DNA from: Phlebopus portentosus | Lineage: Eukaryota > Basidiomycota > Agaricomycetes > Boletales > Boletinellaceae | Reading direction: 5' to 3' | DNA length: 64,000 nucleotides | NCBI GenBank assembly: GCA_037892935.1 | Contig: JAYXKI010000007.1 | Location: 1 to 64,000 of the forward strand | In this document: piece by piece, positions 11,850-21,584 of the stretch | Layout: every line of letters starts with the position of its first letter | Numbering within the stretch: the first letter of the stretch is position 1 | Position numbers and translations under genes: made by a program | Notes under the pieces: generated by a model | Told to the model about the DNA's origin: nothing | Database searches by the model: none | Seen by the model: only the letters and a program-made list of their open reading frames with translations

Positions 11850-14800
11850 GTTGGGCGTCCCGACCAACCACATAAGCCTTCTGAGGACGTGAACTTGTAC
11901 AGCGCTCGCAGGCTTTGTCGAGGTATTGTTAACTTCCTTGGAGCTCCAGGATGTTTGCGGTAAAATTCTTGAATTGACTCCTGCGCATTATCCTTGACGT
12001 CGGATTCTGGCTGCCAAGTCGCTTCCTCATATCCAACCCACTTGACCAGGAATTGGAGCTTGCCTCGATGCAGACGCGAGTCGAGTATTTCTTCAACCTC
12101 GTACTCTTCCTGCTCATCAATGATCACTGGCGGTGGTGGAGGTGGTTTCTTCTGCGATTCAAAGGACGGTTGGACGGCTGGTTTGAGCAAGATCTCATTG
12201 AAAACTGGATGGACCTTCTTCCAGGTCTTCGGTAGTTTGAGTCTGTATGCGCTTGCGCCAACCTTTTCCACTACCTCGAAGGGACCGAACCATTTATCAT
12301 CCATCTTCTTCGTCGGTCGGATCGTCTTGATATTTCGTCCATCTAAGAAGACTTTCTGCCCTGCCTCATAGGTAATGGACTTCCCAGCATGGCGGTCGTA
12401 AAAACGCTTCATGTCTTCATTTGCTTGGGTTAGGTTACCTTGAGCGAGTTCGTGCACCTCCTTGACATGTTTGGCAAATTCTTCTGCTGACAGGTTCGAT
12501 GATGCCGTTCCAATCCCCGTGAAGTCTAAGGGGTGCATTCCCGTATTGACGAAGAAGGGAGATAGCTTCGTCGCTGAATGTTCACGATTGTTGTATGCGA
12601 ATTCTGCGAGAGCCAGCCAGTCCGCCCAGTCCGACTGCCGATGGTTGACGTATAGCCGCAGGTATTGTTCTAGTTCCTGATTAACCCGCTCTGTCTGTCC
12701 GTCAGTTTGTGGGTGATACGCTGTCGATGGGTTGCCTTCAATGTGGAGGAGCTTGTACAACTCCTTCATCATCTTTGCGTCGAATTGCACCCCTCGGTCA
12801 TGAATGATCTTCCGTGGTAGTCCGTGTAATCGGAAGACGTGGTCTCTGTAGATCCTAGCCATGCCTTCCGCCGTTAACTTTGTCGTTGTTGGAATTGCAT
12901 AGATTTGTTTGCTAAAGCGATCGACCACTACGCAAACCGCATTGAACCCATTCGATTCTGGCAACTCTCCGATTAGGTCGACCGTGACAATCTGCCATGG
13001 CGCCTCCGGCACCTCATTAGGGTGCAAAACCTTTGCTCTCGTTGTCCTTAGAGCCTTCGTCCGTTGACAACGATCACACCCCCGCACGTACACTCGCACA
13101 TCTGCACTCATCCTCGGCCACCAGTACTTGCGTGCTATCAGCTGGATCGTCTTTGTTGCTCCTGGATGTCCTGCCAGGGTCGAGTCATGGTGTTCCTTCA
13201 TGACGTCCTCTCTGATGCTCGCTGGTACATATAGTCGGCGGCCCTTTCTCCACATGTCCCCTCTCTTCTCGACGTCCTTCGGCCTCACTCCCTCGTCCTC
13301 TTGTCTCTGCGCTTCCACGACCTTTTCAACGAGTACTTCTCTTGACGTCTGAACCATTCCTCTAACCAGCCATTCCTTCTTGATGAAAGTCACGTTCTCA
13401 TTATCGCGCTCGCCCTTGTCATAATCCGCCCGGCGTGACAACAGATCAGCTTTTCCCAACGTCTTTCCGGGTTTATGGACTAGCGTGAAATCGAACTCAG
13501 CTAAATCGAGTCGCCAACGAGCTTGTCGACGATTTAACTTCTGCGGCGATCGGAAGTACGTTAGATTTGCATGGTCTGTCCATACCTCAAAAGGTTGGCT
13601 AGCTCCCTGGAGATATTGTCGCCATTCCTTTAGGGCTTGAACGATGGCGAGCATTTCCTTGTCGTAAATCTCATAGTTTTGCTCTGCCTCTAGGAATGTT
13701 GACGACCGATAAGCGATCACCTTCCATTTACCGTCTTGTTTCTGGAGAAGGACTCCACCAGTCGCAAAGTCCGACGCATCCGCTTCTACACGGAAAGGGT
13801 CCTCATTGTTGGGTATCGCTAACACGGGAGGACTACTCAAACGACGCTTCAATTCCTCAAACGCTGCCTGCTCATCTTCGCCCCATCTCCATTCCACCTT
13901 ACCCGTTAGGGTAGTCAAGGGTTTGACGACCGAACTGTAGTCCTTAACAAAACGTCGCAACCAATTTCCTAACAGGAATTGTTGCAGTTCGTGGACGTTC
14001 CTTGGAACTGGCCAGTCCTGTACTGCCGCCGTCTTCTTGGGATCCATTCGAACTTCGCCATTGCCAATAATGTGCCCGAGGTACTTGACTGTATCAACTT
14101 CGAACTCGCACTTCTGCGGCTTTAGGAAAAGTCCGTTTTGGCGAAGGATCTCAAAGACTCGTTTGGTGCATCTGCGGTGTTCTTCTAGATCATTCGAGAA
14201 GATAAGAATGTCATCGAGGTAAATGATGACGATACCCTCATGAATTAGCTCCCGAAAGATGTCATTCATAAAGCCTTGGAACGTCGCTGGCGCATTACAC
14301 AAGCCGAAGAACATGACTGTGGGTTCGAATAAGCCTAGATTTGTCCGGAACGCTGCCTTCCACTCGTCTCCCTCGCGAATCCGGATGTTGTAGTATCCCC
14401 AACGAACGTCGAGCTTCGTGATGTACCTTGCATCCTTAACCTTGTCGATGAGCTCATTTATCAGTGGCAACGGGTATTTGTTCTTGACTGTTCCTTCATT
14501 GAGCTTTCGATAGTCTTGGATTGCTCGTAAGCTCCCATCCTCTTTCTTGATAAAAAAGAATGGTGACGCCATTGGAGACTTCGACTGTCGGATACGTCCT
14601 GATGCTAGGTTTTCCTCAATGAACTCCTTCATCGCTTCTTGTTCTTTTGGCGATAACGGGTAAACCTTGCAGTCGCTGGGTTTGAAATCCGGTTTCAGGT
14701 CAATAGCGTGGTCCCACGTTCGGTGGTTTGGTAAGCGTTCGAACGATTCCTCACTAAAGACGTCGGCGTATTCCTCCAGGTAAGGTGGCCATTTTGCCGC

Positions 14801-15721
14801 TTCCTTCATCCGCACATTCCTCACAAACTCTTCATCTATCTCCTCGCTCGACAGTGGCGACTCACATTCATCAGGGCAACGGGTGAACTTAACTGTTCCT
14901 AACCTCCAATCAATCTCAGGATTATGCTTCGTCAACCAGTCATGTCCGAGGAAGATGTTGCTTGACGCTAAGGATGTCACTGCCAGTCGAATCTCTTCCT
15001 CGTGTTTCCCAAAGAACATTCGTACGACTACGTATTCCTTGATCAATCCAGCCTCGTTGCTTGTTCCATCAGCATTGAAGACTGGTCTAGGCCGAATGTA
15101 CCTTTGGGTGGGGAAACCATACCGTTTGACAAAACCTTCGTCGATGCATGAGCCTGTGCACCCTGAGTCGATCAGTGCATGAGCATCAATGAAGTTTTCC
15201 TCTTCGAGTAGGGGGTTCGACAAGTCTACTTCGTCATCACCTGCTACTTTTGGGTGTACGATGCTAACAAAGGCGTCTAACTCCTTTCCTCCTACCCGTC
15301 GCACAAACTGATCTGCGTCCACAATGCCCTCGCGCCATACCTCAGCCGCGCGTCTGCCTACTACATCCCACACTGCTTCAGTGACGTTCGCCTGAGCAAC
15401 AACGTTCTCGCGGTAAGGTGCTTCCGCCACAACCTCATTTTTTATAGCGGTTTGATTCCGCTCTTCCTCACTCAATTCGCCTGCTTGCGCATCTGTTCTT
15501 CTGACAAATAAATCTTCATAGACTTCGAAGTCATCATTGTCATCTTCAGATTCATCTGGCAGTACGTCGGTAAGGATCTTTCGAAGGATAAAACCGTCAC
15601 TGGTATTCGCATCTTGATATTGTACAACAGGACGATTATATTTTAACGAGTCCAACGAAAAGAGTCCTTTAGGAGACCGACCAGTCGTTCCGACGTCTAC
15701 GCCTGGTCTTCTGGAAAACCC
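11834..15721 (-). CDS. pol: Pol polyprotein: protease, RT, RNase H, integrase, chromodomain
   Basis: The frame is open from the predicted -1 frameshift site (15721) to TGA at the LTR edge. It has no ATG of its own at the start, consistent with expression as a Gag-Pol fusion. Counting from the TTG codon at 15655: aspartic protease DSG at residues 163-165; RT with YLDD at 479-482; RNase H EADASDF at 624-630; integrase zinc-binding H/H/C/C (about 822-863) and catalytic D893, D953, E989; chromodomain about 1184-1235 (EYEVEEILDSR, VKWVGY, TWQPE). Together these copy element RNA to DNA, integrate it, and target chromatin through the chromodomain. All catalytic residues I could check are present. 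Confidence 0.93.
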   Translation of the reverse strand, partial: GFSRRPGVDVGTTGRSPKGLFSLDSLKYNRPVVQYQDANTSDGFILRKILTDVLPDESEDDNDDFEVYEDLFVRRTDAQAGELSEEERNQTAIKNEVVAEAPYRENVVAQANVTEAVWDVVGRRAAEVWREGIVDADQFVRRVGGKELDAFVSIVHPKVAGDDEVDLSNPLLEEENFIDAHALIDSGCTGSCIDEGFVKRYGFPTQRYIRPRPVFNADGTSNEAGLIKEYVVVRMFFGKHEEEIRLAVTSLASSNIFLGHDWLTKHNPEIDWRLGTVKFTRCPDECESPLSSEEIDEEFVRNVRMKEAAKWPPYLEEYADVFSEESFERLPNHRTWDHAIDLKPDFKPSDCKVYPLSPKEQEAMKEFIEENLASGRIRQSKSPMASPFFFIKKEDGSLRAIQDYRKLNEGTVKNKYPLPLINELIDKVKDARYITKLDVRWGYYNIRIREGDEWKAAFRTNLGLFEPTVMFFGLCNAPATFQGFMNDIFRELIHEGIVIIYLDDILIFSNDLEEHRRCTKRVFEILRQNGLFLKPQKCEFEVDTVKYLGHIIGNGEVRMDPKKTAAVQDWPVPRNVHELQQFLLGNWLRRFVKDYSSVVKPLTTLTGKVEWRWGEDEQAAFEELKRRLSSPPVLAIPNNEDPFRVEADASDFATGGVLLQKQDGKWKVIAYRSSTFLEAEQNYEIYDKEMLAIVQALKEWRQYLQGASQPFEVWTDHANLTYFRSPQKLNRRQARWRLDLAEFDFTLVHKPGKTLGKADLLSRRADYDKGERDNENVTFIKKEWLVRGMVQTSREVLVEKVVEAQRQEDEGVRPKDVEKRGDMWRKGRRLYVPASIREDVMKEHHDSTLAGHPGATKTIQLIARKYWWPRMSADVRVYVRGCDRCQRTKALRTTRAKVLHPNEVPEAPWQIVTVDLIGELPESNGFNAVCVVVDRFSKQIYAIPTTTKLTAEGMARIYRDHVFRLHGLPRKIIHDRGVQFDAKMMKELYKLLHIEGNPSTAYHPQTDGQTERVNQELEQYLRLYVNHRQSDWADWLALAEFAYNNREHSATKLSPFFVNTGMHPLDFTGIGTASSNLSAEEFAKHVKEVHELAQGNLTQANEDMKRFYDRHAGKSITYEAGQKVFLDGRNIKTIRPTKKMDDKWFGPFEVVEKVGASAYRLKLPKTWKKVHPVFNEILLKPAVQPSFESQKKPPPPPPVIIDEQEEYEVEEILDSRLHRGKLQFLVKWVGYEEATWQPESDVKDNAQESIQEFYRKHPGAPRKLTIPRQSLRALYKFTSSEGLCGWSGRPTLKGG

Positions 15722-15969
15722 TCGCCTTCTATGAGTTCTTCCAGCTCAGCAGGTACCGCTCGTACATCGACGTCGTCGTCCTCTTCAAAGGAGGATTCCT
15801 TTGCTTGGCCGAGTTCCTCGAAGAGCGCCTTTCTGTCTGCTGGGACGAAGGCTGCGATGATGGCACGTATTGCTTCACGACCTCGCGGGCAGTCTCTGAT
15901 GTAATGGCCCACCTGACCACACTTGTAACAAGCACGTGTACAACGCGCCTGGTTCATCATCACCTCCAT
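15697..15969 (-). CDS. gag: Gag C-terminal part: CCHC zinc knuckle (nucleocapsid)
   Basis: CYKCGQVGHYIRDC is a CCHC zinc knuckle, the RNA-binding nucleocapsid motif. An acidic tail ends at TAG (15697-15699). In this copy the frame is separated from the upstream capsid frame by a 1-bp deletion at 16024-16028. In the copy at the right end of the window the capsid frame runs on into the sequence preceding the zinc knuckle. The stop lies just downstream of the slippery heptamer that leads into pol. Confidence 0.85.
   Translation of the reverse strand: MEVMMNQARCTRACYKCGQVGHYIRDCPRGREAIRAIIAAFVPADRKALFEELGQAKESSFEEDDDVDVRAVPAELEELIEGEGFPEDQA
15715..15721 (-). promoter_or_regulatory. Putative -1 ribosomal frameshift site G GGU UUU
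   Basis: Read in the gag frame, the codons are GAG GGT TTT CCA. G GGT TTT fits the canonical slippery pattern X XXY YYZ. A -1 slip enters the pol frame, which is open from here to the end. The gag stop is about 16 nt downstream. A downstream stem-loop or pseudoknot, usually needed for efficiency, was not evaluated. Confidence 0.65.
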
Positions 15970-15992
15970 GGGTTGTCCTAAGCCTCCATACG

Positions 15993-17150
15993 TTACTCCT
16001 GTAGCATCACGACGATCTTGAGCGGGGGTACGAAAGGACGGGCTGCTTGTTGAGGCGGCATAAAACGTCTCATTGGTGGTGTCGGAGCTGGTTTCATCGC
16101 TGTCGAACTAATTGTCTTTCTCCGACGTTCAGCCATCAGGTCCCTGATTTGGCGCTCGACCCTGTCGACCTTGACGGCGGCTTTCTTGAACTCTTCATAC
16201 GACGTCGGTTCATTGGGCAATCTCATGACCCCTTCCACAACCTTCGGGTTTAGCGCCCTCTTCAGGCGACTCATCAACCATTCGTCGTGTGCCTCTGTTG
16301 CTAGGCCAGCATCCACTCGACAAATGTCAAACTTGTTGAAAAATTCGTCGGCGTTAAGGTCTCCTTGGTACATTGCATCTAGTCGTTCGAAGGCCTTTTG
16401 GGATCTGGCAGGGTCATCGAACGAAGTGTCCAGCTTCTTTAAGAAGGCGTCCCAGGCGTCCGTGAACGTCAGGTTGCCGTCTGCATCGACTGCTCCACTG
16501 GTGTAACTCTCTGCCCAGCGAGCCGCAGCACCACTCTTCATGTACGACAGGGCGAACATAATCTTACTCTTGTTCGTCCTGAACTCTGACTCAGATGCGT
16601 AGATGTAGAGGCGCAGCTCTCGCTTGAAGTCCACATAATCGTGTTCACCATCGAAGTCTCTTGGTTTGGCGACGTGGACCTTCTTCGACACCTTTGATCC
16701 TTGATTCGCACCTTCGCCTGCTGCTTGGAGTGCTAGTGCGACCGCCGTTGCGAGATCAGTCATCGCTTCCTTCGATAATGACATCTCGTGTTCTTCTTCT
16801 TCTTCTTCGTCTTCTTCGCTCGGTATAAGCGGCGCTGGTTCTCGGAACTTTCCAAATGCCGGAGAAGGCTCAACAGTGGGGGCCAACGCTTGAGTGGTCG
16901 AACCCGATGGTTCTGGTAAGGGGGCCGTTGGTTGCGTCGGAGTAGGAGGTGAGGGCTCGTCTACGTCGTCTTCTTGTTTCACTCTCCAGTGGATGGACCT
17001 TCCTTCCCTCTGGGAGTACCACCTCTTGGCAGTCTCGTCCCACCAGGCGCCGAAGACTTGATTTCCTGCTTTGACGATATAATGTCCCCGCGAGGCGCTC
17101 CACCTAGAGTTCGCAGGGAGGGCCGCTCGTTGCTCGTCAGTTAGCTCCAC
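15993..17150 (-). pseudogene. gag: Gag capsid region, frameshifted
   Basis: The frame is 385 residues from the GTG codon at 17148-17150. It contains a tryptophan-rich N-terminus (SRWSASRGHYIV, WWDETAKRWYSQREG), a proline/acidic linker, and a retrotransposon capsid domain (DFDGEHDYVDFKRELRLYIY, about residues 165-340). No ATG exists between the upstream in-frame stop and this point, so the true start is unclear: a non-ATG start, a lost ATG, or Met 123 are the options. A run of five C (coding strand; 16024-16028) replaces the six C of copy C. It shifts the frame and ends the protein early at TAA, uncoupling capsid from the zinc knuckle. Confidence 0.85.
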
Positions 17151-17554
17151 CTTGATAGGCTGGGGGTGGAACGGGGATCGGGATGCTGTTCGGGCGGGAC
17201 CGACTTCGGATAACCGGCTCGTCTTTGAAATTGATGACTAAACGAAAGGCTCCGAGGTAGATAATGAAGGAGATACTTGTCGACGACTGGACTCTATGTG
17301 TTACCCACGAGAAGGTTTGATGGGAGTTCCAGAGAAGGGTGATTCGGAGCGCCACGATGATGTGATTGGTTGATACTTCGGGTACTATCGGGTCACATCG
17401 GAGTCAATCGGGCTTCGACGGGCAAGATAGGGGTTTGTTGTCTGCATGGTAGGAACCGGGTTTCGTTCGATGTCGTCCTTCGAAGATATACTTCAGGGGA
17501 CACGTCACAGGCGAGCGCTCGACGACAACGGAATCGGGCGTGAGCCAGAGGTAG

Positions 17555-17565
17555 GTCTTTCTATT
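17555..17565 (-). other. Primer binding site complementary to the element's own LTR
   Basis: On the minus strand, AATAGAAAGAC lies one base inside the 5' LTR. It is the exact complement of GTCTTTCTATT within the LTR (minus strand, 17734 down to 17724). That segment starts 34 nt downstream of the start of TATATAAG, i.e. at the expected transcription start. No tRNA-type TGG start is seen at the LTR edge. This is the arrangement of Tf1-type self-primed retrotransposons. Confidence 0.75.
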
Positions 17566-17566
17566 A

Positions 17567-17967
17567 TGTTAGGCGGACGGCTCAAGGACTGAGTCGAGGC
17601 AGGCCAATACAACAACAAACAAGCGTGAATGAGATAATCCCAAACACGTCGCTCAGGTCAAGACAGCTAAGACGAGGCTTAAGTCCAGACCGTCGAACGC
17701 TATGTCGCAGTGAAGGTAAGTAGAATAGAAAGACAAGGAACGAAAGAGTCAACTTATCTACTTATATAGACTTTGGGCGCGGGAAAGGTCTACCCTAATG
17801 GGAAGTCACATGACAAGGAATGGGATGATTAGTGAGCGTGATAGAACATTGTGGAATGTTCCGGCAAAAGGATGAATAAGCGCATAAGAAAAAAGAAAAG
17901 AAAAGAAAAGAATATTAAAATAAATGATGACATCAGAAAAGAAAAGGAAAATGTTCGAGTCCTTACA
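17567..17967 (-). repeat. 5' LTR of gypsy element copy A, with promoter
   Basis: 401 bp. It carries TATATAAG on the minus strand (17761-17768) and the putative transcript start around 17734. The AT-rich part next to the outer end (AAAAGAAAAGAAAAG on plus) lies upstream of the TATA box in U3. Confidence 0.93.
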
Positions 17968-17972
17968 CTAGT

Positions 17973-18698
17973 GAACATCAAATGTGTCCATATCTCTGTA
18001 CAAACACCAAACCTGAAGCCACAAGACTATGCACTCACCTTGATCTGCAGCAGTATGAAACTGGTGAAGCTTGCATCTGTCGCAGACAAAGAGGACAAAA
18101 TTGAAGGATAATATATGCACGATGAACTGGGCTGCTTTATGTCACTTTCCATGTTCAGAGAGGCTTGGAGCTGTTGTCTTTTGGGCTTGCATATATGCAT
18201 ATAGAGCTAATGTGATAAATTTATTCTTGTCCACAGTTCAAATTAAGTGGTGTATGTACTTTGGGAGAGTAGCGTCTGAGGCATCTACATGCCACAGCCT
18301 TGATTCAGATGATAAGAGGAAGAGGATTCCATTTGTCTTAGGATCTTTGTAGTAATTTGTCTGCATTCATTTTCAGAGAGTGGACATTGCAGTGGACTGC
18401 TGTATCATTTGGTGGGCCTCGGTAATTTTTTGATGCAATAAACTTTCCTGTTCAAGGTTGGATGATCATCTTAGAACTTAGAAGGTCAAACATAAGATTT
18501 GCGTGTGTTGCGAGGCACTCCACAAGTATCCGAGGCCGACCGAACAAGATCTAGCAGATAGATTCCAGAAGCAACGTGTAAGTGTGTGTGAAGTAAAAGT
18601 GAGACATTGTGATCGACGCTAACTACTACAACAGGCAGGTATTTGAACTCCGACAGAAAAAAAACGTGTACGCGGCAACCTTCGGGATTGCCAGTCCG
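17973..18698. other. Sequence interrupted by gypsy copy A, then unassigned
   Basis: The first part is the continuation of the target sequence broken at 11432 (shared CTAGT). No conserved coding region is recognised. Confidence 0.4.
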
Positions 18699-19119
18699 TA
18701 ACACATACCTGTGTAGCCGTACGTACCTAAGATAAAAAAATCTACGCAAAAATCTGTCTCACATCACACAGAAAATTTGTGTAGAACAAGATACATTAGG
18801 AACACAGATATACGCATTTCTGTGTAGATCACGCAACACAAAAGTCTGTATAGTTTTGTCTAGCTGACGTGGTGCTTGATTAGATTTTGAGAGTTGATAT
18901 ATAAGAACTAGACTAGATTTGTATAATCGAACTATGTAAATCTACACAGAATCTACACAGATCTCTACGCGTGCGAGTGACGAGTGTCAGACGAACTTAG
19001 ATGCATTTTGACGTGTCGTCCTCTTTGTCTCTTGCCACCACTAGTACTGTCATGCCACTCTATCCACCCCCAGCACCTACAAATCATCTCCGTCCCTGCT
19101 TCATCCACCTCATTCATGA

Positions 19120-19900
<781 letters not shown>

Positions 19901-20557
19901 GGTAACTTGATGGGGAAACGTGTCGATTTCTCGGCACATACTGTCATCACCGGAGACCAAAACCTAGAACTTGACGAAGTTGGCGCGCCGAAGGGCATCG
20001 CCATGCCTCTCACGTGCCAAGAAAGAGGTTAGTAGGAAGAGCATCTTGGCTGACGTGTGTTATAAATTGTTTGACCGTACAATATCGCGTACTTACAAGA
20101 GCTCGTGCCGAATGGATCGAAAGAATACCCTCGAGCGCGATATGTGATTCGAGATACCGGGGAGCGTAAAGTTCTTCGGTACAATAAGCGTACGGACATC
20201 TTTCCCCAGTATTAACGCAGTTATGTACTTACTCTTTAACCGACAGCGATCGTGGCACAAGGTGTCTATGATGTGTCTCAGGGTCCCACTAATGCCCTAT
20301 TTGAGTGCGTGCCCGACCTATATGTTCATGTCTGAACTCTGACCAATTTTATGCAGGCTTTCGTCTCAATCTTTCCGTTACTCCTCTGTACAATGCCGAC
20401 TTCCATGGTGATGAATTGAACATGCGGTATGTTGTATCACTTCCGCTTTGAGTTATTGTTTCTGATCTCCATGTAGCGTTCCCCAAAGCGAGGAGACTGG
20501 TCAAATAGCGTGGGTCCAAAGGCAGATCATTTCGTTCCAAGCAAACAAGACCGTTGG
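19901..20557 (+). pseudogene. RPB1 (RNA polymerase II largest subunit) fragment inside HSP70, copy A
   Basis: Pieces in order match RPB1: [86 protein letters not shown]. This is the region around the active site. The metal-binding motif NADFDGD reads NADFHGD, losing a catalytic aspartate. Introns are retained (for example 20431-20476 with GT and AG ends). The fragment sits between HSP70 codons for NPDEAVA and AAILKGD, so it was inserted into, or joined within, HSP70. Confidence 0.85.
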
Positions 20558-21060
20558 CTGCTATCCTCAAGGGTGACACCTCGGAGAAGACCCAAGACCT
20601 CCTCTTGCTTGATGTCGTTCCTCTGTCGCTCAGTATCGAGACTGCTGGTGGTGTCATGACCGCGCTGATCAAGCGTAACATGACTGTCTCGATGAAGAAG
20701 TCCGAAATCTTCTCGACGTACGCTGACGACCAGCCCGGTGTGCTTATCCAGGCCTATAGGGATGAGCGTGCGCGTACAAAGGACAACAACTTGCTCGGCA
20801 AGTTCGAGCTGTATCCCGCCTGCATCTCGTGGTGTTCCGCAAGTTGAAGTCACGTTCGATATCGATGCTAACGGTATTCTCAACGTCTCTGCTTCGGACA
20901 AGACGAAGGCAACTCGAACCGTATAACCGTCACCAATGACAAGGGCCATCTGCTGTCGAGGAGGCTAACGAACGCATGGTCAAGGATGTCGATCAATTCA
21001 AGACTGAAGATGAGGCTGATGCCGCGCAGTGCCGATCGCTTAGCTCATCGGTCTCTCGCC
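20556..21060 (+). pseudogene. HSP70 pseudogene, part 2, copy A
   Basis: HSP70 resumes with [20 protein letters not shown], then [51 protein letters not shown]. This is the substrate-binding domain, continuous with part 1 in the normal protein apart from a few residues. A frameshift after FEL and decay after NDKG show it is not functional. Confidence 0.85.
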
Positions 21061-21327
21061 ACGATCTAAGTGTTGCGTTGTCTGTACAATGACAAGATGG
21101 CCTTCAAAGAATGTTTTCGATAATTGCCTAATAAAGCTATAAATTTGCACAAATAGAAATCGGATTTTTGAATACTGTGCTAGAGCATGAATACACAGGA
21201 AATATAAGACAAACTACGCAGAACTACACAGTGATGTACACGAAACTACACAGATGGTCTTTTTAGTAGAGCTATAACGGTCCGTGTTATTGTAGTATAC
21301 CCTGATTTGGTAGAGTTACGGAACCTT

Positions 21328-21450
21328 CGTATACGCCGTATTCCCGTAAACGGGTGTTCCGTATCCGTATGAGACCTTGACCACCATATACGGTCGTATC
21401 CGTGTAAAGCTCGAGTTATACGGCCGGATCCGTATACGATACGGTCGGTA
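21328..21450. repeat. Cluster of CCGTATACGG-like palindromic motifs, cluster 1
   Basis: Repeated CGTATAC, CCGTATCCGTAT and CCGTATACG units occur in both orientations. A similar cluster lies at 34701-34858. No coding potential. Confidence 0.6.
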
Positions 21451-21584
21451 CCTAGACTGAAAAGTACACATTTTAGACAATTTATGCTGTAACCTCCATC
21501 AATTCATTTGATTTTTTTTCTGCTGTAACATCATGATGATAGGTACGTGTCTAATGTGTTTTTCGCATTGAAAAGGTAAATGTG

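Larger units (their letters stand above)
11433..17967 (-). mobile_element. Ty3/gypsy chromovirus LTR retrotransposon, copy A
   Basis: The element is 6535 bp, transcribed from the minus strand. LTRs at 11433-11833 and 17567-17967 are 401 bp each, begin TG and end CA, and differ at about two positions. A 5-bp target duplication CTAGT lies at 11428-11432 and 17968-17972. Domain order is gag (capsid, zinc knuckle), protease, reverse transcriptase, RNase H, integrase, chromodomain, which defines a Ty3/gypsy chromovirus. Pol is open end to end, but gag carries a 1-bp deletion relative to the copy at 61933-64000. The copy is therefore young but probably cannot move on its own. It interrupts an older transposon-like sequence. 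Confidence 0.93.

Noticed and set aside
12053..15182. Several plus-strand frames inside the gypsy element
   Set aside because: Antisense to the open pol frame, which carries all recognisable motifs.
17137..17355. A 72-residue leader protein before gag (also at 62602-62820)
   Set aside because: Opens with GTG in both copies and is in a different frame from gag; conserved simply because the two copies are of the same element. A coding role is not supported.
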